Shown: piece after piece, positions 11,150 to 20,066 of the stretch
Layout: each line of letters opens with the position of its first letter
Numbering within the stretch: position 1 is the first letter of the stretch
Assembly: GCA_947652115.1 (NCBI GenBank)
Contig: OX393565.1
Span: forward strand, 23,723,488 to 23,787,487
DNA from: Blastomussa wellsi
Lineage: Eukaryota > Cnidaria > Anthozoa > Scleractinia > Plerogyridae
Reading direction: 5' to 3'
DNA length: 64,000 bases
Notes under the pieces: model-generated
Database searches by the model: none
What the model was told of the DNA's origin: nothing
The model's input: only the letters and a program-made list of their open reading frames with translations
Translations under genes and position numbers: made by a program

Positions 11150-12369
11150 ATGAACGCCAAGTTTCAGTTATGCCTGTTGCTGATTGTTTTGGGGGCCATT
11201 GTGCAGGGTGCTGTCAGGGGAAGCCGAAAGAAGAGCCCCATGGATGTTTTTAGTAAACGCCAGCGTGAGTGCAGTCCTTTGAATTGATAACTACCAGGAG
11301 CCCATGAGAAGGAGCCTCCATTCGTACTTTGCCCTTGAGTCAACGCTGTCCCGTATCTTTTTATTTTTAGAACAGTGAGCTCTTACATGATTGGCTATTA
11401 CACATACCGCGAAAACCACCGTGGGAAATGCTTCTAAAAATAAAAAGATACGGGACAGGTTTAACTCAGATGGTCAGTATGGGAGATGGATGCTCCTTCT
11501 CATGGGTTCCTGTAACTACTGAATGTTGTCAGAATTTTGTTTTACTGGTAAAAAGTTGAGACATATAAATTTCAATCAAATTTGTTTTGGGGAGACCACA
11601 CACTGCGCCAAATGAAAAATATTCTAGAGTATTCTGGCCTAGAATATGTCAGCGTGATGCCATAGAATCCTAGAGTATTCAAGGCGTACGCTATACGTGA
11701 AGTACACCTGGAGTATTCGATTTGAAAACGTGAAGTGCCTCTGGTGTATTCACGAGTATTCAATATTGAATACGTGATGCACACGCGGAGTGTTCAATTT
11801 GTATATGGAAAAACAGGCCGGATCCTGATAGGATATCCCAGGTGTATTTTGAATCAGGCGTACTAGAATACGTCGGAAAATTTCAGTATACGAGGCGTGT
11901 GCCAAGTCGTATTCGAGCGAACTCTGGCCCGAATATTTGGCTTTTCGCGCAGTGACAATCGTATGTGGCTAACAAGTGTTGGCTTAGTGGTTTAAGGCGC
12001 TGGCGTTGTAATCCAGAGGTCCCGGGTACAAGACCTCCACCCTGCCGCTAGCGGGATTTGTTTCTCGGGAAGTCCCGGGTTCAAATCCTCGGTCACGTTC
12101 TGGTCTGTCTCCTGCCAGTTGGGATTTCTAACTATGTTCTGTTCATTTAAAGTATTTGTTTCAGCAGCATGCCTGAAAACTAGCTTAGTGCCTTTGAAGC
12201 TAAGTGCATGACCACTATAAATAACATTTACATTGACATTTTTTCCCACTTAGCAAAGTGTGATTGGCCGTTAGGGACGTGTTACTACATAAACGACCCT
12301 TGTCCAGAAAACAGCGTGGATTGCCCCGCCCAATGCACCGAACCTACCAACAAATGCTGCTGCTGGTAG
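11150..12369 (+). CDS. Secreted eight-cysteine peptide precursor, gene 1 (two coding exons)
   Basis: Exon 1 begins after a splice acceptor (ttttccattgcag, 11131-11143). Its ATG at 11150 encodes a basic N terminus and a leucine-rich signal peptide (about residues 5-20), then a basic propeptide with a Lys-Arg pair near its end. A GTGAGT donor starts at 11265. Exon 2 starts at 12254 after cccacttag and continues in phase (one base from exon 1, two from exon 2) to TAG 12367-12369. It encodes about 37 residues with the cysteine spacing C-x6-C-x6-C-x6-C-x3-C-x6-C-C-C, then Trp and stop. Total is about 76 aa. The architecture resembles small cysteine-rich proteins (SCRiPs) of corals and other cnidarian secreted toxin-like peptides. 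That family link is inferred from layout, not alignment. If the intron is retained, exon 1 reads to a stop at about 11289. Confidence 0.7.
11979..12250 (+). mobile_element. tRNA-derived SINE in the intron of gene 1
   Basis: It begins with a tRNA-like head (TTGGCTTAGTGGTTTAAGGC, A box) and an anticodon-arm-like segment ctggcgttgtaatccag. A GGTTCAAATCC B box lies at 12078-12088, followed by a non-tRNA body rich in AT that ends near the exon 2 acceptor. The spacing between the boxes is too long for a working tRNA, hence SINE. The same insertion is in copy 2 (about 58306-58577). Confidence 0.65.
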
Positions 12370-12716
12370 GAATTTACCGAATATATTTCGTGCATTATCA
12401 CTTATTAGGAGGGTCGAAAGGGTTTTCAGCCGCGCAGGTGCTTTCATTGCTCGCGTCAGCTTGGGGTACAAATTTTTTCATTAAAGATGCGCGCGCTTCA
12501 TCTGAACTTTATAAAACGCCTTTTAAATAAAACCTGTAATACTTTTAATACTGGTATACAAGATACAGAATTAAGGGAGCTTTTAAATAACGAAATAAAA
12601 ATGGCAGGTCACCAACTTAATTTAAAGATAAATGACAAAAATCTGAAATATTGGAGGTAATTTGTGACTGTCGGGGTGTTGCCCTGGTAACTGCTATGCC
12701 ATCATAAACATTCTTA

Positions 12717-12936
12717 CAGCCTTGCTAAGAAAACCGTGAACACCAGAAATGTTTATGGAATGTTGTGTTATAAGAAAAAGCCAATCAAGTGTGAGAAAAC
12801 TAAACCGCAAACACCAACGGTAATCAGTTTGCGGTTTTGAGGTTTGTTCGCGAGTACTGAACTTTGCTGTGATTGGTCACCACATAATCAACATTCCTGA
12901 AATATTTGAGGTGTTCACGTTTTCTTAGCAAGGCTG
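12717..12936. mobile_element. 220-bp MITE, TA target
   Basis: Inverted termini CAGCCTTGCTAAGAAAACCG and cgttttcttagcaaggctg extend about 50 bp inward and are flanked by TA (12715-12716 and 12937-12938). The paralogous sequence near 687-692 lacks the element, an ancient empty site. The copy-2 equivalent is 59042-59261, with the same length. Confidence 0.8.
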
Positions 12937-13101
12937 TAAAGTATTGCCCAATAACAGAGTTTGAAAGCTATTCATACTTTGCCCGAAGGATCTTAAGATG
13001 ATTTCCACAGAACATTCAAGCAATAATGGCAAAAATACAGTAACCAAAAAAATCTCATAGTATGGTAATATTTTAACTAAAGATAAGAAGATCTTAAAAT
13101 A

Positions 13102-13271
13102 GGGCCTGGTTACATGAGCCGGGTTGGCCCGGTTCGCCGGGTTGGGTTGCTTTGTCGGCTAACCGAGCTGGCCCAGTTGTCATGTAATCGCGGGGTTGAA
13201 TTTTGTTGCGTTTAACAGGCGTGCCGAGATCTCGGCAAACTGAAACAAGCCCGGCTCATGTAATCAGGCCC
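13102..13271. mobile_element. 170-bp MITE with GGGCCTGATTACATGAGC-type termini
   Basis: The left end gggcctggttacatgagccg pairs with cggctcatgtaatcaggccc at the right. The right flank is TTA (13272-13274). The left flank has decayed here, but copy 2 (59432-59601) shows TTA on both sides, suggesting a PIF/Harbinger-type 3-bp target duplication. Confidence 0.75.
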
Positions 13272-14990
13272 TTAAGCTCTCAAGCTGACCCAGCGAGAGA
13301 AAATTGAATTTGAAGTTATCTATATTTCAATTAAAAGGGATCTTTCGCGTTAGATGAAAACACAATAACACACGCTTTGAGCATTCTTACGGGGTTTGAC
13401 ATTAAATTTCTCGAGAATGAGTGGGGATTTAATCGCGGGGTCACTAGAGAAATGAATTACAGTGAGATGTTTTCAAAAATAGTATTCAATAGTATTCAAA
13501 AAGTCACCGTGTTGTGAGTAGATATTTGGTAAATAATTTTTGCACTTATTGCTCGAACTTTGAGCGGAATCCGTCTTTTCTGTAACCCTTCATCGTTTTA
13601 CAAGCACTATAACAGTGGGGAACTTTTTCGAGCCTACTTAAAATCATATTCATTTCTTTTATTTCTTGCGATAAAGAAATACGGCCAGTGCACTGAATGT
13701 TTGCCTGTATATGCGAACCGAACACCCCCTCCTCCCCAACCCCCCTACCCCCCGCTCCCCCTTCCTTCCAGCTCTTATCAAAATGTAACCTATGTCATGC
13801 AATACCCACAAATATACAAAAATAACACGAGACCAAGATCACGGTTGCATCCATTTACCGTTCTCTCTATAGTAAGAATTTATGGACGCATGGATTGATT
13901 AATTTGCTTACGAGCAAGAGGAACTGTTTTTGTTCTAAGTATGATGCTTCATGTCGATTATGTCCTCACTGTCGCCAAGATCTATCCATTTAAGTATAAG
14001 AGTCCCGTGGTATCGAAACTGAGAGAACTATTTCAACGAGCATATTATCTTCTCGCTGTGTTTTTTAATTAACTGTGATTAAATGAGTAAACAAAACATT
14101 GTTTTTGCAATAGCCATATTTATCAGAAATATATATGCCGTTGTTGTTGTTGTTTGTATTGTAATGTAACCAACAATGAACCAAGTTCTGCCTGATATTT
14201 TTTTTCTTTTCCTTCCAGGGATTGATGACCATGAATAAAATGACGGCCTTAACTCAGTAACATAATGATTACCTGGTATAATAAACGCTGAAGTAATGGG
14301 GCAAATTCGGGCTTCGTAGAGCAGGGCTTATATTAATTGCAACCAGTTAAAAATCATTATGAAAGTAGCGTTAAAAGTGGATAAATAAAGGCTGAATCAT
14401 TAAAATGTGTCTTTTGTCTCACTCTTATAATAGAAGTTTAAACAATTCGACGACCAAAACCACCACCCATATCCCACCCCTGCACCACCCGCTCATTCCC
14501 CCCCCCCCCCCCCCAAAAAAAAAAGCCCAGGTAAAAGAGTCGACAGAAAACAAGCAAACAGAGTACGATTTATTTTATTGAAAAGAAGTTAAAATTTTAT
14601 TTCGCTGAAAAAATCCTAGTCTCGTAGCATGCGGTGCCGGAGTATTTTTAACGCACCATTTCTTGCGGCAACATCCTGGAGCAAAACCTGCAACATTGTT
14701 GCTCAAATTTTGTTCGAGTTGTGTTCGTGTAATACCCCCGTCGCTGACTTTCAACTCGACATCTGTGATATAAATGTGCGCTCGAGCAGTACACATTTTC
14801 AAAATGTGGTTACGTTAAAAATCAACCCGTGTAACGTACCATTGGTGGACGTCGTTGCGTTAAAAGTTGTCTCGTGTAACATGGATTAAAAATCACTTTT
14901 AAAAGGGTTATTTATTTATTTATTTTGATTCTTCTGTATCTGGTTATGTAATTTTTTCTCAGCCTCCGGTGACGGAGTTCCTGCATCCGC
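13272..14990. other. 3' flank of gene 1; dispersed repeat, no gene recognised
   Basis: The block aligns, diverged, to about 700-1960 near the window start, so it is part of an older duplication unit. It contains a C-run (about 14498-14514) and a segment (14580-14890) whose minus-strand translation resembles repeats scattered in the window, also seen at 1560-1960, 43900-44290 and 60900-61230. No gene is supported. Confidence 0.5.
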
Positions 14991-16295
14991 GATCTTACCC
15001 ATTCATGATTTTTTGGGATCTCACCAATTCACGATTTTCGGGATCTTACCCATTCCTGATTTTCGGGATCTTACCCATTCATGATTTTTTGGGATCTCAC
15101 CCATTCACGATTTTCGGGATCTTACCCATTCATGATTTTCGGGATCTTACCCATTCATGATTTTTTGGGATCTCACCCATTCACGATTTTCGGGATCTTA
15201 CCCATTCATGATTTTCGGGATCTTACCCATTCATGATTTTCGAGATTTTACCCATTCATGATTTTCGGTATCTTACCCATTCATGATTATCTGGATCTTA
15301 TCCATTCCTGATTTTCGGGATCTTACCCATTCATGATTTTCTGGATCTTATCCATTCCTGATTTTCGGGATCTCACCCATTCATGATTTTCTGGATCTTA
15401 CCCATTCATGATTTTCTGAATCTTATCCATTCCTGATTTTCGGGATCTTACCCATTACTGATTTTCTGGATCTTATCCATTCCTGATTTTCGGGATATAA
15501 CCCATTCATGATTTTCTGGATCTTATCCATTCCTGATTTTCGGGATCTTACTCATTCATGATTTTCGGGATTTTACCCATTCCTGAATTTTGGGATCTTA
15601 TCCATTCATAATTTTCGAGATCTTACCCATTCATGATTTTCGGGATTTTACCCATTCATGATTTTCGGGATATAACCCATTAATGATTTTCGGGATCTTA
15701 TCCATTCCTGATTTTCGGGATCTTACCCATTCATGATTTTCGGGATCTTAATCATTCATGATTTTTGGGATCTTACCCATTCATGATTTTCGGGATCTTA
15801 CTCATTCATGATTTTCGGGATCTTACCCATTCATGATTTTCGGGATCTTAATCATTCATGATTTTCGGGATCTTACCCATTCATGATTTTCGGGATCTTA
15901 ATCATTCATGATTTTCGGGATCTTACCCATTCATGATTTTCGGGATCTTACTCATTCATGATTTTTGGGATCTTACCCATTCATGATTTTCGGGATTTTT
16001 CCCATTAACGATTTTCGGGATCTTATACCCATTAATGATTTTCGGGATCTTACCCATTCATGATTATCTGGATCTTATCCATTCCTGATTTTCGGGATCT
16101 TACCCATTCATAATTTTCGAGATCTTACCCTTTCATGATTTTCGAGATCTTACCCATGCATGATTTTCGGGATATAACCCATTAATGATTTTCGGGATCT
16201 TGTCCATTCCTGATTTTCGGGATCTTACCCATTCATGATTTTCGGGATCTTACTCATTCATGATTTTTTGGATTTTACCCATTCATGATTTTCGG
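14991..16295 (+). repeat. ~25-bp minisatellite array, about 52 units
   Basis: Tandem units with consensus GATCTTACCCATTCATGATT followed by ttcgg, varying mainly between cgg, ctg and cga near the end and between ttaccc and ttatcc. The span of 1305 bp equals about 52 units. The copy-2 array (61337-62589, 1253 bp) is about two units shorter and has different variant order, so it has rearranged since duplication. No coding potential is claimed. Confidence 0.95.
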
Positions 16296-16762
16296 AATCA
16301 TTTGTCAATATTGCAAAATATCGTTGTAATATATAAACAATAGCTTCCATTTGGTGCGGAAATATGCTCAGATATAATAACGTGTGTGAAGATTTGTCCG
16401 AGGGCCCCCTAAATCTGTAAAACGTTGAGATTTTCGTAATTTTTATAAAGTTCGCAATTTTAGTTAAATTCGTAGTTTCGTCGAGGGCCTTCCGTCTAGC
16501 TCGCGAGGTTTATCCTTTTTATCGACCGGCTGTCACGACATAATTTGTAGGAAGAATCTGATGCGAAAATTTGACTACATTTCTTCCGCGCCCTCGCAGC
16601 TGTCAAAACGTATTTGATTTTGTGAGCGTCAAAGCCAAAAAACAAACAAAGCGGACTGTTAATGATTTAGTTAGGTAGTTAGTTATAGTTAATATTGTAA
16701 ACTATAAGTCCTGAAGGAAATACCGTGTCTAAATAAAGATTTTACCTTACCTTACCTTAATT
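16296..16762 (+). repeat. 3' tail of a retroelement-like repeat
   Basis: The non-coding segment ends with AAATAAAG and a short CTTAC tandem (about 16743-16758), the look of a retroposon 3' end with a simple-repeat tail. The Polinton inserted a few bases after it. The copy-2 equivalent is 62590-63056. Confidence 0.45.
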
Positions 16763-16767
16763 GCCGA

Positions 16768-17073
16768 ACACACATAGAAAGGAGTGGTTTTGGCACACCG
16801 GGGATAAAATTTGTTGACGATGCAAACACGGCTCCAAATTTGTCGCCGTGTTTGCATCGACAACAAATTTTAACCCCGGTGTGTCCAAAACCACTCCTTT
16901 CTATGTGTGTGGGAAAAAACACCAATTTTGCACATGCGTTCACAAAAGTGTGCCAGAACCACTCTTGCATATTTTGCACAAAGTGTGCCAGAATTATTTT
17001 CCATTTGAAGAAGTGTGCGCGCATCCATATACGCGAACATGGCCGCAGCTGACTATTCAAACGATGTACTGCA
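16768..17073 (+). repeat. Left terminal inverted repeat of the Polinton
   Basis: It matches the reverse complement of 32505-32810 with no difference that I could find. The outer 143 bp (16768-16910) is itself an imperfect palindrome: acacacatagaaaggagtgg pairs with ccactcctttctatgtgtgt, around a loop containing ccaaatttg. The inner end contains the start codon of the first gene (17039) and its first 11 codons. Confidence 0.95.
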
Positions 17074-17404
17074 CGACGGCTCGATAACAGAGGCAATTCA
17101 AAACCTCCCAGCCGAGCTTCGTGAGATGATATTGAAAGAATTTATTTCCATCAAGACAAAAGAGAAATTGGACCTTGGTTTTTCTGAAGTTCATTATGAA
17201 ATTTTCTCGCTCCCCTATTGTAAAAAAAATAAACAAATCACCAAAATCACGGCTTGCGGGAAATGTGATGGCAGATGTGGGAAAAGTAATTGGTGTTGCC
17301 TGTGTGCAAAAAACAAAAAGAATCATTTTCTCGGGTACCCTGTGTACGAAATCGAAGACTTAGAAGAATTCGGCGTTGTCGAGAAATTTTTGAAATACGT
17401 TTGA
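17039..17404 (+). CDS. F-box-like cysteine-rich small protein A
   Basis: A 121-aa protein. The start is the first ATG (17039), inside the inverted repeat. Its first 11 residues (MAAADYSNDVL) are therefore the same as those of the DNA polymerase at the other end. Residues about 23-36 read NLPAELREMILKEF, close to the LPxEI...I helix of F-box/PRANC-type domains that recruit SCF ubiquitin ligases. A cluster of six cysteines follows (CGKCDGRC then CCLC), likely binding zinc. It is a close relative of the next gene, so the two arose by duplication. Ubiquitin-ligase recruitment is inference; the gene's existence is well supported by the paralogue. Confidence 0.8.
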   Translation: MAAADYSNDVLHDGSITEAIQNLPAELREMILKEFISIKTKEKLDLGFSEVHYEIFSLPYCKKNKQITKITACGKCDGRCGKSNWCCLCAKNKKNHFLGYPVYEIEDLEEFGVVEKFLKYV

Positions 17405-17479
17405 TATGAGGTCATCTGACCGGATCAACTTTGAAAATAATTTGAAAGCGTGAAAAAATTTTTTGAAATATACGCGAAA

Positions 17480-17755
17480 ATGTCAGCAGCCGATGTTCTT
17501 GTCAAAAACCTCCCACCCGAAATTCGTGAGATGATATTGAAAGAATTAATTAAAATCAAGATCCAAGAGAAATGGGATCTGGGTTTTTTTGAAGTTCATT
17601 GTGAAATGAGAATGCACCCATTTTGTGAAAAAAATCAACGCATCACAAAAGTTACGTCATGCGGGAAAGTTTGTAGTTTCAGGAAAATTGATTTGTGCAA
17701 CCTGTGTTTAAAAAACGGAAAGAGGCATATTATCGGCCGCCCTGTCTTTCACTGA
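17480..17755 (+). CDS. F-box-like cysteine-rich small protein B
   Basis: A 91-aa paralogue of the preceding gene. The start at 17480 gives MSAADVLVKNLPPEIREMIL, aligning with protein A. An upstream in-frame ATG-less extension is unlikely to be used. The LPPEIREMILKEL block is at residues about 10-22, and cysteines lie in CGKVC and CNLC, fewer than in protein A. It is shorter at the C terminus, ending right after the segment corresponding to GYPVYE of protein A. It is read in the same direction with a 75-bp gap, perhaps from a promoter in that gap or in the TIR. Confidence 0.75.
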   Translation: MSAADVLVKNLPPEIREMILKELIKIKIQEKWDLGFFEVHCEMRMHPFCEKNQRITKVTSCGKVCSFRKIDLCNLCLKNGKRHIIGRPVFH

Positions 17756-17957
17756 ATTTCACAATGTTTTTTTTTCGTCCGCTTCACGCATCGCCTCAAC
17801 AACTTGTTGAGCTATCTGTCTGACATCATTCAGCCAAACTGGAGAAGAAAGTTCCGCAAAAATAACGAAAAGCATGTGAAATATCGTGATCATTTTGAGT
17901 TATGCAGTCAACCTTTAATTATACTTAAAGATATTTTTTTTGTTTTTCCCTCAAACT
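17756..17957. other. Intergenic spacer in the Polinton
   Basis: Spacer between converging genes. It contains T-runs (17767-17775 and 17934-17940) and no supported gene. Confidence 0.5.
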
Positions 17958-18596
17958 TCAGTTCAAATTTGCAATGCTGGGCGCCGCGAGTTTTCTCATA
18001 AGCTGTTCTTGAAGCTCTTTTTTTATCTTTTCAATATCGGGCTGTGGTAAATCAGGAGTTTTTTCGGTGAATTTTGCACGCAAATTCTCTTTGAGTTGTC
18101 GGTATTTTTGGATTTCGCTTGTCACAGTTTGGAACTCCGAGTCAGAAATTCTATTGTCATCAAGTGCTTTTGACACATGGCTGTTGATGGTGTCGTGTTT
18201 TGACATCGCCAAAGCATGAATTTTTGTGTGCTTCGACACTTTCCGTTCAAGCTTTTTGTTGAAGGCAGTGAGAACAGTTGAAGTCGCACCGGAAACAGCG
18301 GCAACAGTGGCCACAGGAATTGCAGCAATCGCTCCAACACCGGTGAGAGAAAGTGCGAGAGCACCGGCTGACAGCAACGTTGTCAGCGAGCCAAGGCTGA
18401 CGGCGGCAATGTGAATAACTTTCCTGACTTTTTTATATTTTTTCAGTACAAGCCTCCGGTGTTCAGCCTCGTGGCCAATTTCTTTTTCAATCCGGCTTAT
18501 TTCAGTCAGCCGAAAATTCTCTGCATTTTCAGCAGAGATATTTGGATATAACCCGCTTTGTGGAGGAGCGCTCGGTAATACGTTTGATTTTGACAT
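17958..18596 (-). CDS. Membrane protein with PSAP motif, unknown function
   Basis: A 212-aa protein starting at ATG 18596. The N terminus contains P8-S9-A10-P11, a match to the P(S/T)AP late-domain motif that binds the ESCRT protein Tsg101. Residues about 60-112 form a long Ala/Gly/Val-rich hydrophobic region, enough for one or two membrane passes. The C-terminal 90 residues are charged and helix-prone, likely coiled coil. It lies 32 bp downstream of the penton-like pair in the same direction and may be co-transcribed. I recognise it only as a protein type that I associate with cnidarian Polintons; function is not known. Confidence 0.8.
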   Translation of the reverse strand: MSKSNVLPSAPPQSGLYPNISAENAENFRLTEISRIEKEIGHEAEHRRLVLKKYKKVRKVIHIAAVSLGSLTTLLSAGALALSLTGVGAIAAIPVATVAAVSGATSTVLTAFNKKLERKVSKHTKIHALAMSKHDTINSHVSKALDDNRISDSEFQTVTSEIQKYRQLKENLRAKFTEKTPDLPQPDIEKIKKELQEQLMRKLAAPSIANLN

Positions 18597-18628
18597 CTTG
18601 TATTAAAAGCAGATTTTATTTTTAATTG

Positions 18629-19294
18629 TTAAAGTATTTCTAATTCAAATTCAAGAGGGAAACCCTTGAAATTTAATAACTCCCCGAGTTCATCTCTAAC
18701 TGATACTGTCACACCGTTTACATATTGACCAGAAGAAGTGTCACGCAAGACATTTGAATCAAAATTGTAAGAGATTTTTTCATACGGTTTGCCTCTCACA
18801 TCGAATCGAGCCAAAATACTTGATCTTTTTCCATCGAGAAAATTCTTTTCTTTGTCAACAAGGTCGCAGTGAATAAAATAAGTAGACAGGCAGTGTTTTT
18901 TGTTGAATGTGAACCCTGATAAAGTTTCTACAATATCAAACAGTTTGTAAAATTCCTCGCTGAAATTTATACCAACTTGACTAAATTTAGAATTTTGAAG
19001 AATCATCACGCCCGCGGGCGTGTCGGCATCTGTAAAATTTATGTATTCGTTTTTTTGTAAGGCTTTCTTTAAAGCTTCAACAAAAGTCTCAATGGTGAAA
19101 AAACCGGGTTGTAAATTATTCTCAAATTTATAATTTTGCTCTTTATCTTTTAACGTGACCGTTCCACCCTTAAAATTAAACCACGAGTTGTAAAGCGAAC
19201 AGCTTAAAAGCCTGATATACTTTGGCTTCGTAATTGGATAGTCGAAATTTACAGTGAAGTCGTTTGAAGTAGCTTTGAACGTGAGCACAACCAT
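18629..19294 (-). CDS. Penton-like minor capsid candidate, copy 1
   Basis: A 221-aa protein from ATG 19294. It is paralogous to the next gene: both start MVV-T, share KPKYIRLLxCSL and NSWFN near residues 24-40, a PGxFT/PGHYT block near 60-70, a STYFIHCDL block near 140, and end with an IxVxDExGELxxFxGxPLxFxLEI strand-rich segment. Such NSW-containing, beta-rich proteins of about 220 aa occur near the capsid gene of Polintons, where the single-jelly-roll minor capsid (penton) protein is expected. The assignment is inference. A TATATAAAA lies just upstream of the start. Confidence 0.6.
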   Translation of the reverse strand: MVVLTFKATSNDFTVNFDYPITKPKYIRLLSCSLYNSWFNFKGGTVTLKDKEQNYKFENNLQPGFFTIETFVEALKKALQKNEYINFTDADTPAGVMILQNSKFSQVGINFSEEFYKLFDIVETLSGFTFNKKHCLSTYFIHCDLVDKEKNFLDGKRSSILARFDVRGKPYEKISYNFDSNVLRDTSSGQYVNGVTVSVRDELGELLNFKGFPLEFELEIL

Positions 19295-19360
19295 TTTTAT
19301 ATAAAAGAAAATATATTCAATATTTTAAACAAAAATATGTCTTTCGAAGTTATTTCAAAT

Positions 19361-20023
19361 TCAAGAGGTAATCTCCAAAACGAAAGTGAGTGGCATCCCA
19401 TTGAAATCGAAAAGTTCACCATTCTCATCTTTGACTGAAATAGTCAAACTGTTTACCTCTCGACTTTTCGAAGTGGCCCGAACATGCTGAGGCTCTGACT
19501 GATAAAAAACTTTATCCCAAGGTTCACCTTTTATATCAAAGTTGGCAAGAAGGGTGGATGGTTTTCCATTGAACTGATTTTCTTGATGGTCAATCAAGTC
19601 ACAATGGATGAAGTACGTTGAAGGGGAGTTCAGTTTTTTTGAAAACAATAACGGAAAGAATGGTCCGACAATGTCAACGCCAAGAAGAGATCTCAAATTT
19701 TCATCAATTTCAAGGTTATCCAATTTTGTGTTGTAGACAAACATTTGACCAAAGGGTGTGTTGATTTCTGCTTTTAAGGTGTCACTGTCCGGCAAAAGAC
19801 CATTTTCAATTTTACTTGCCAAAGATTTCAAGGTGTAATGGCCCGGTAAAAAGGTGATGGTTTTGTTCTTTGTTTTCGATTTAAGTCTGCCCACTTTTTT
19901 CAGGTTAAACCACGAATTTGGAAGCGAGCAGTTCAAAAGCCTGATATACTTTGGCTTTGGAATTGGACGGTCGAAATAAACAGTGTAGTCGTTTGAAGGT
20001 GCGATGATTGTGTGCACAACCAT
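19361..20023 (-). CDS. Penton-like minor capsid candidate, copy 2
   Basis: A 220-aa paralogue of the preceding gene, transcribed first in this minus-strand trio. It has a complete frame from ATG 20023 and the same conserved blocks: KPKYIRLLNCSLPNSWFN at about 24-41, STYFIHCDL at about 137-145, and SVKDENGELFDFNGMPL near the C terminus. Two diverged but intact copies suggest different virion roles, such as penton versus spike, rather than recent duplication. The 43-bp gap to the divergent gene at 20067 must hold both promoters. Confidence 0.6.
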   Translation of the reverse strand: MVVHTIIAPSNDYTVYFDRPIPKPKYIRLLNCSLPNSWFNLKKVGRLKSKTKNKTITFLPGHYTLKSLASKIENGLLPDSDTLKAEINTPFGQMFVYNTKLDNLEIDENLRSLLGVDIVGPFFPLLFSKKLNSPSTYFIHCDLIDHQENQFNGKPSTLLANFDIKGEPWDKVFYQSEPQHVRATSKSREVNSLTISVKDENGELFDFNGMPLTFVLEITS

Positions 20024-20066
20024 GTTTTGTTTATTGAAGAAAAAATATTTTGTTTAAATAATCGCA
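20024..20066. promoter_or_regulatory. Very short bidirectional promoter region
   Basis: Only 43 bp separate two divergent start codons. The interval is AT-rich, with aatattttgtttaaataat. Two transcription starts must lie here or inside neighbouring genes, so 5' leaders are very short. Confidence 0.45.

Noticed and set aside
11979..12088. A possible tRNA-Thr gene (anticodon-loop-like gttgtaa with A and B boxes)
   Set aside because: The distance between A and B boxes is far too long, a second degenerate B box is present and the acceptor arm does not pair. It is the head of a SINE, repeated at 58306.
14969..16290. Open frames with repeated HDFRDLTHS-like peptides in the minisatellite
   Set aside because: The periodic translation comes from the 25-bp DNA repeat, frames shift every three units, and there is no gene context.
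14991..16295. CRISPR array
   Set aside because: Units are contiguous head-to-tail repeats with no unique spacers, in a eukaryotic locus without cas genes.
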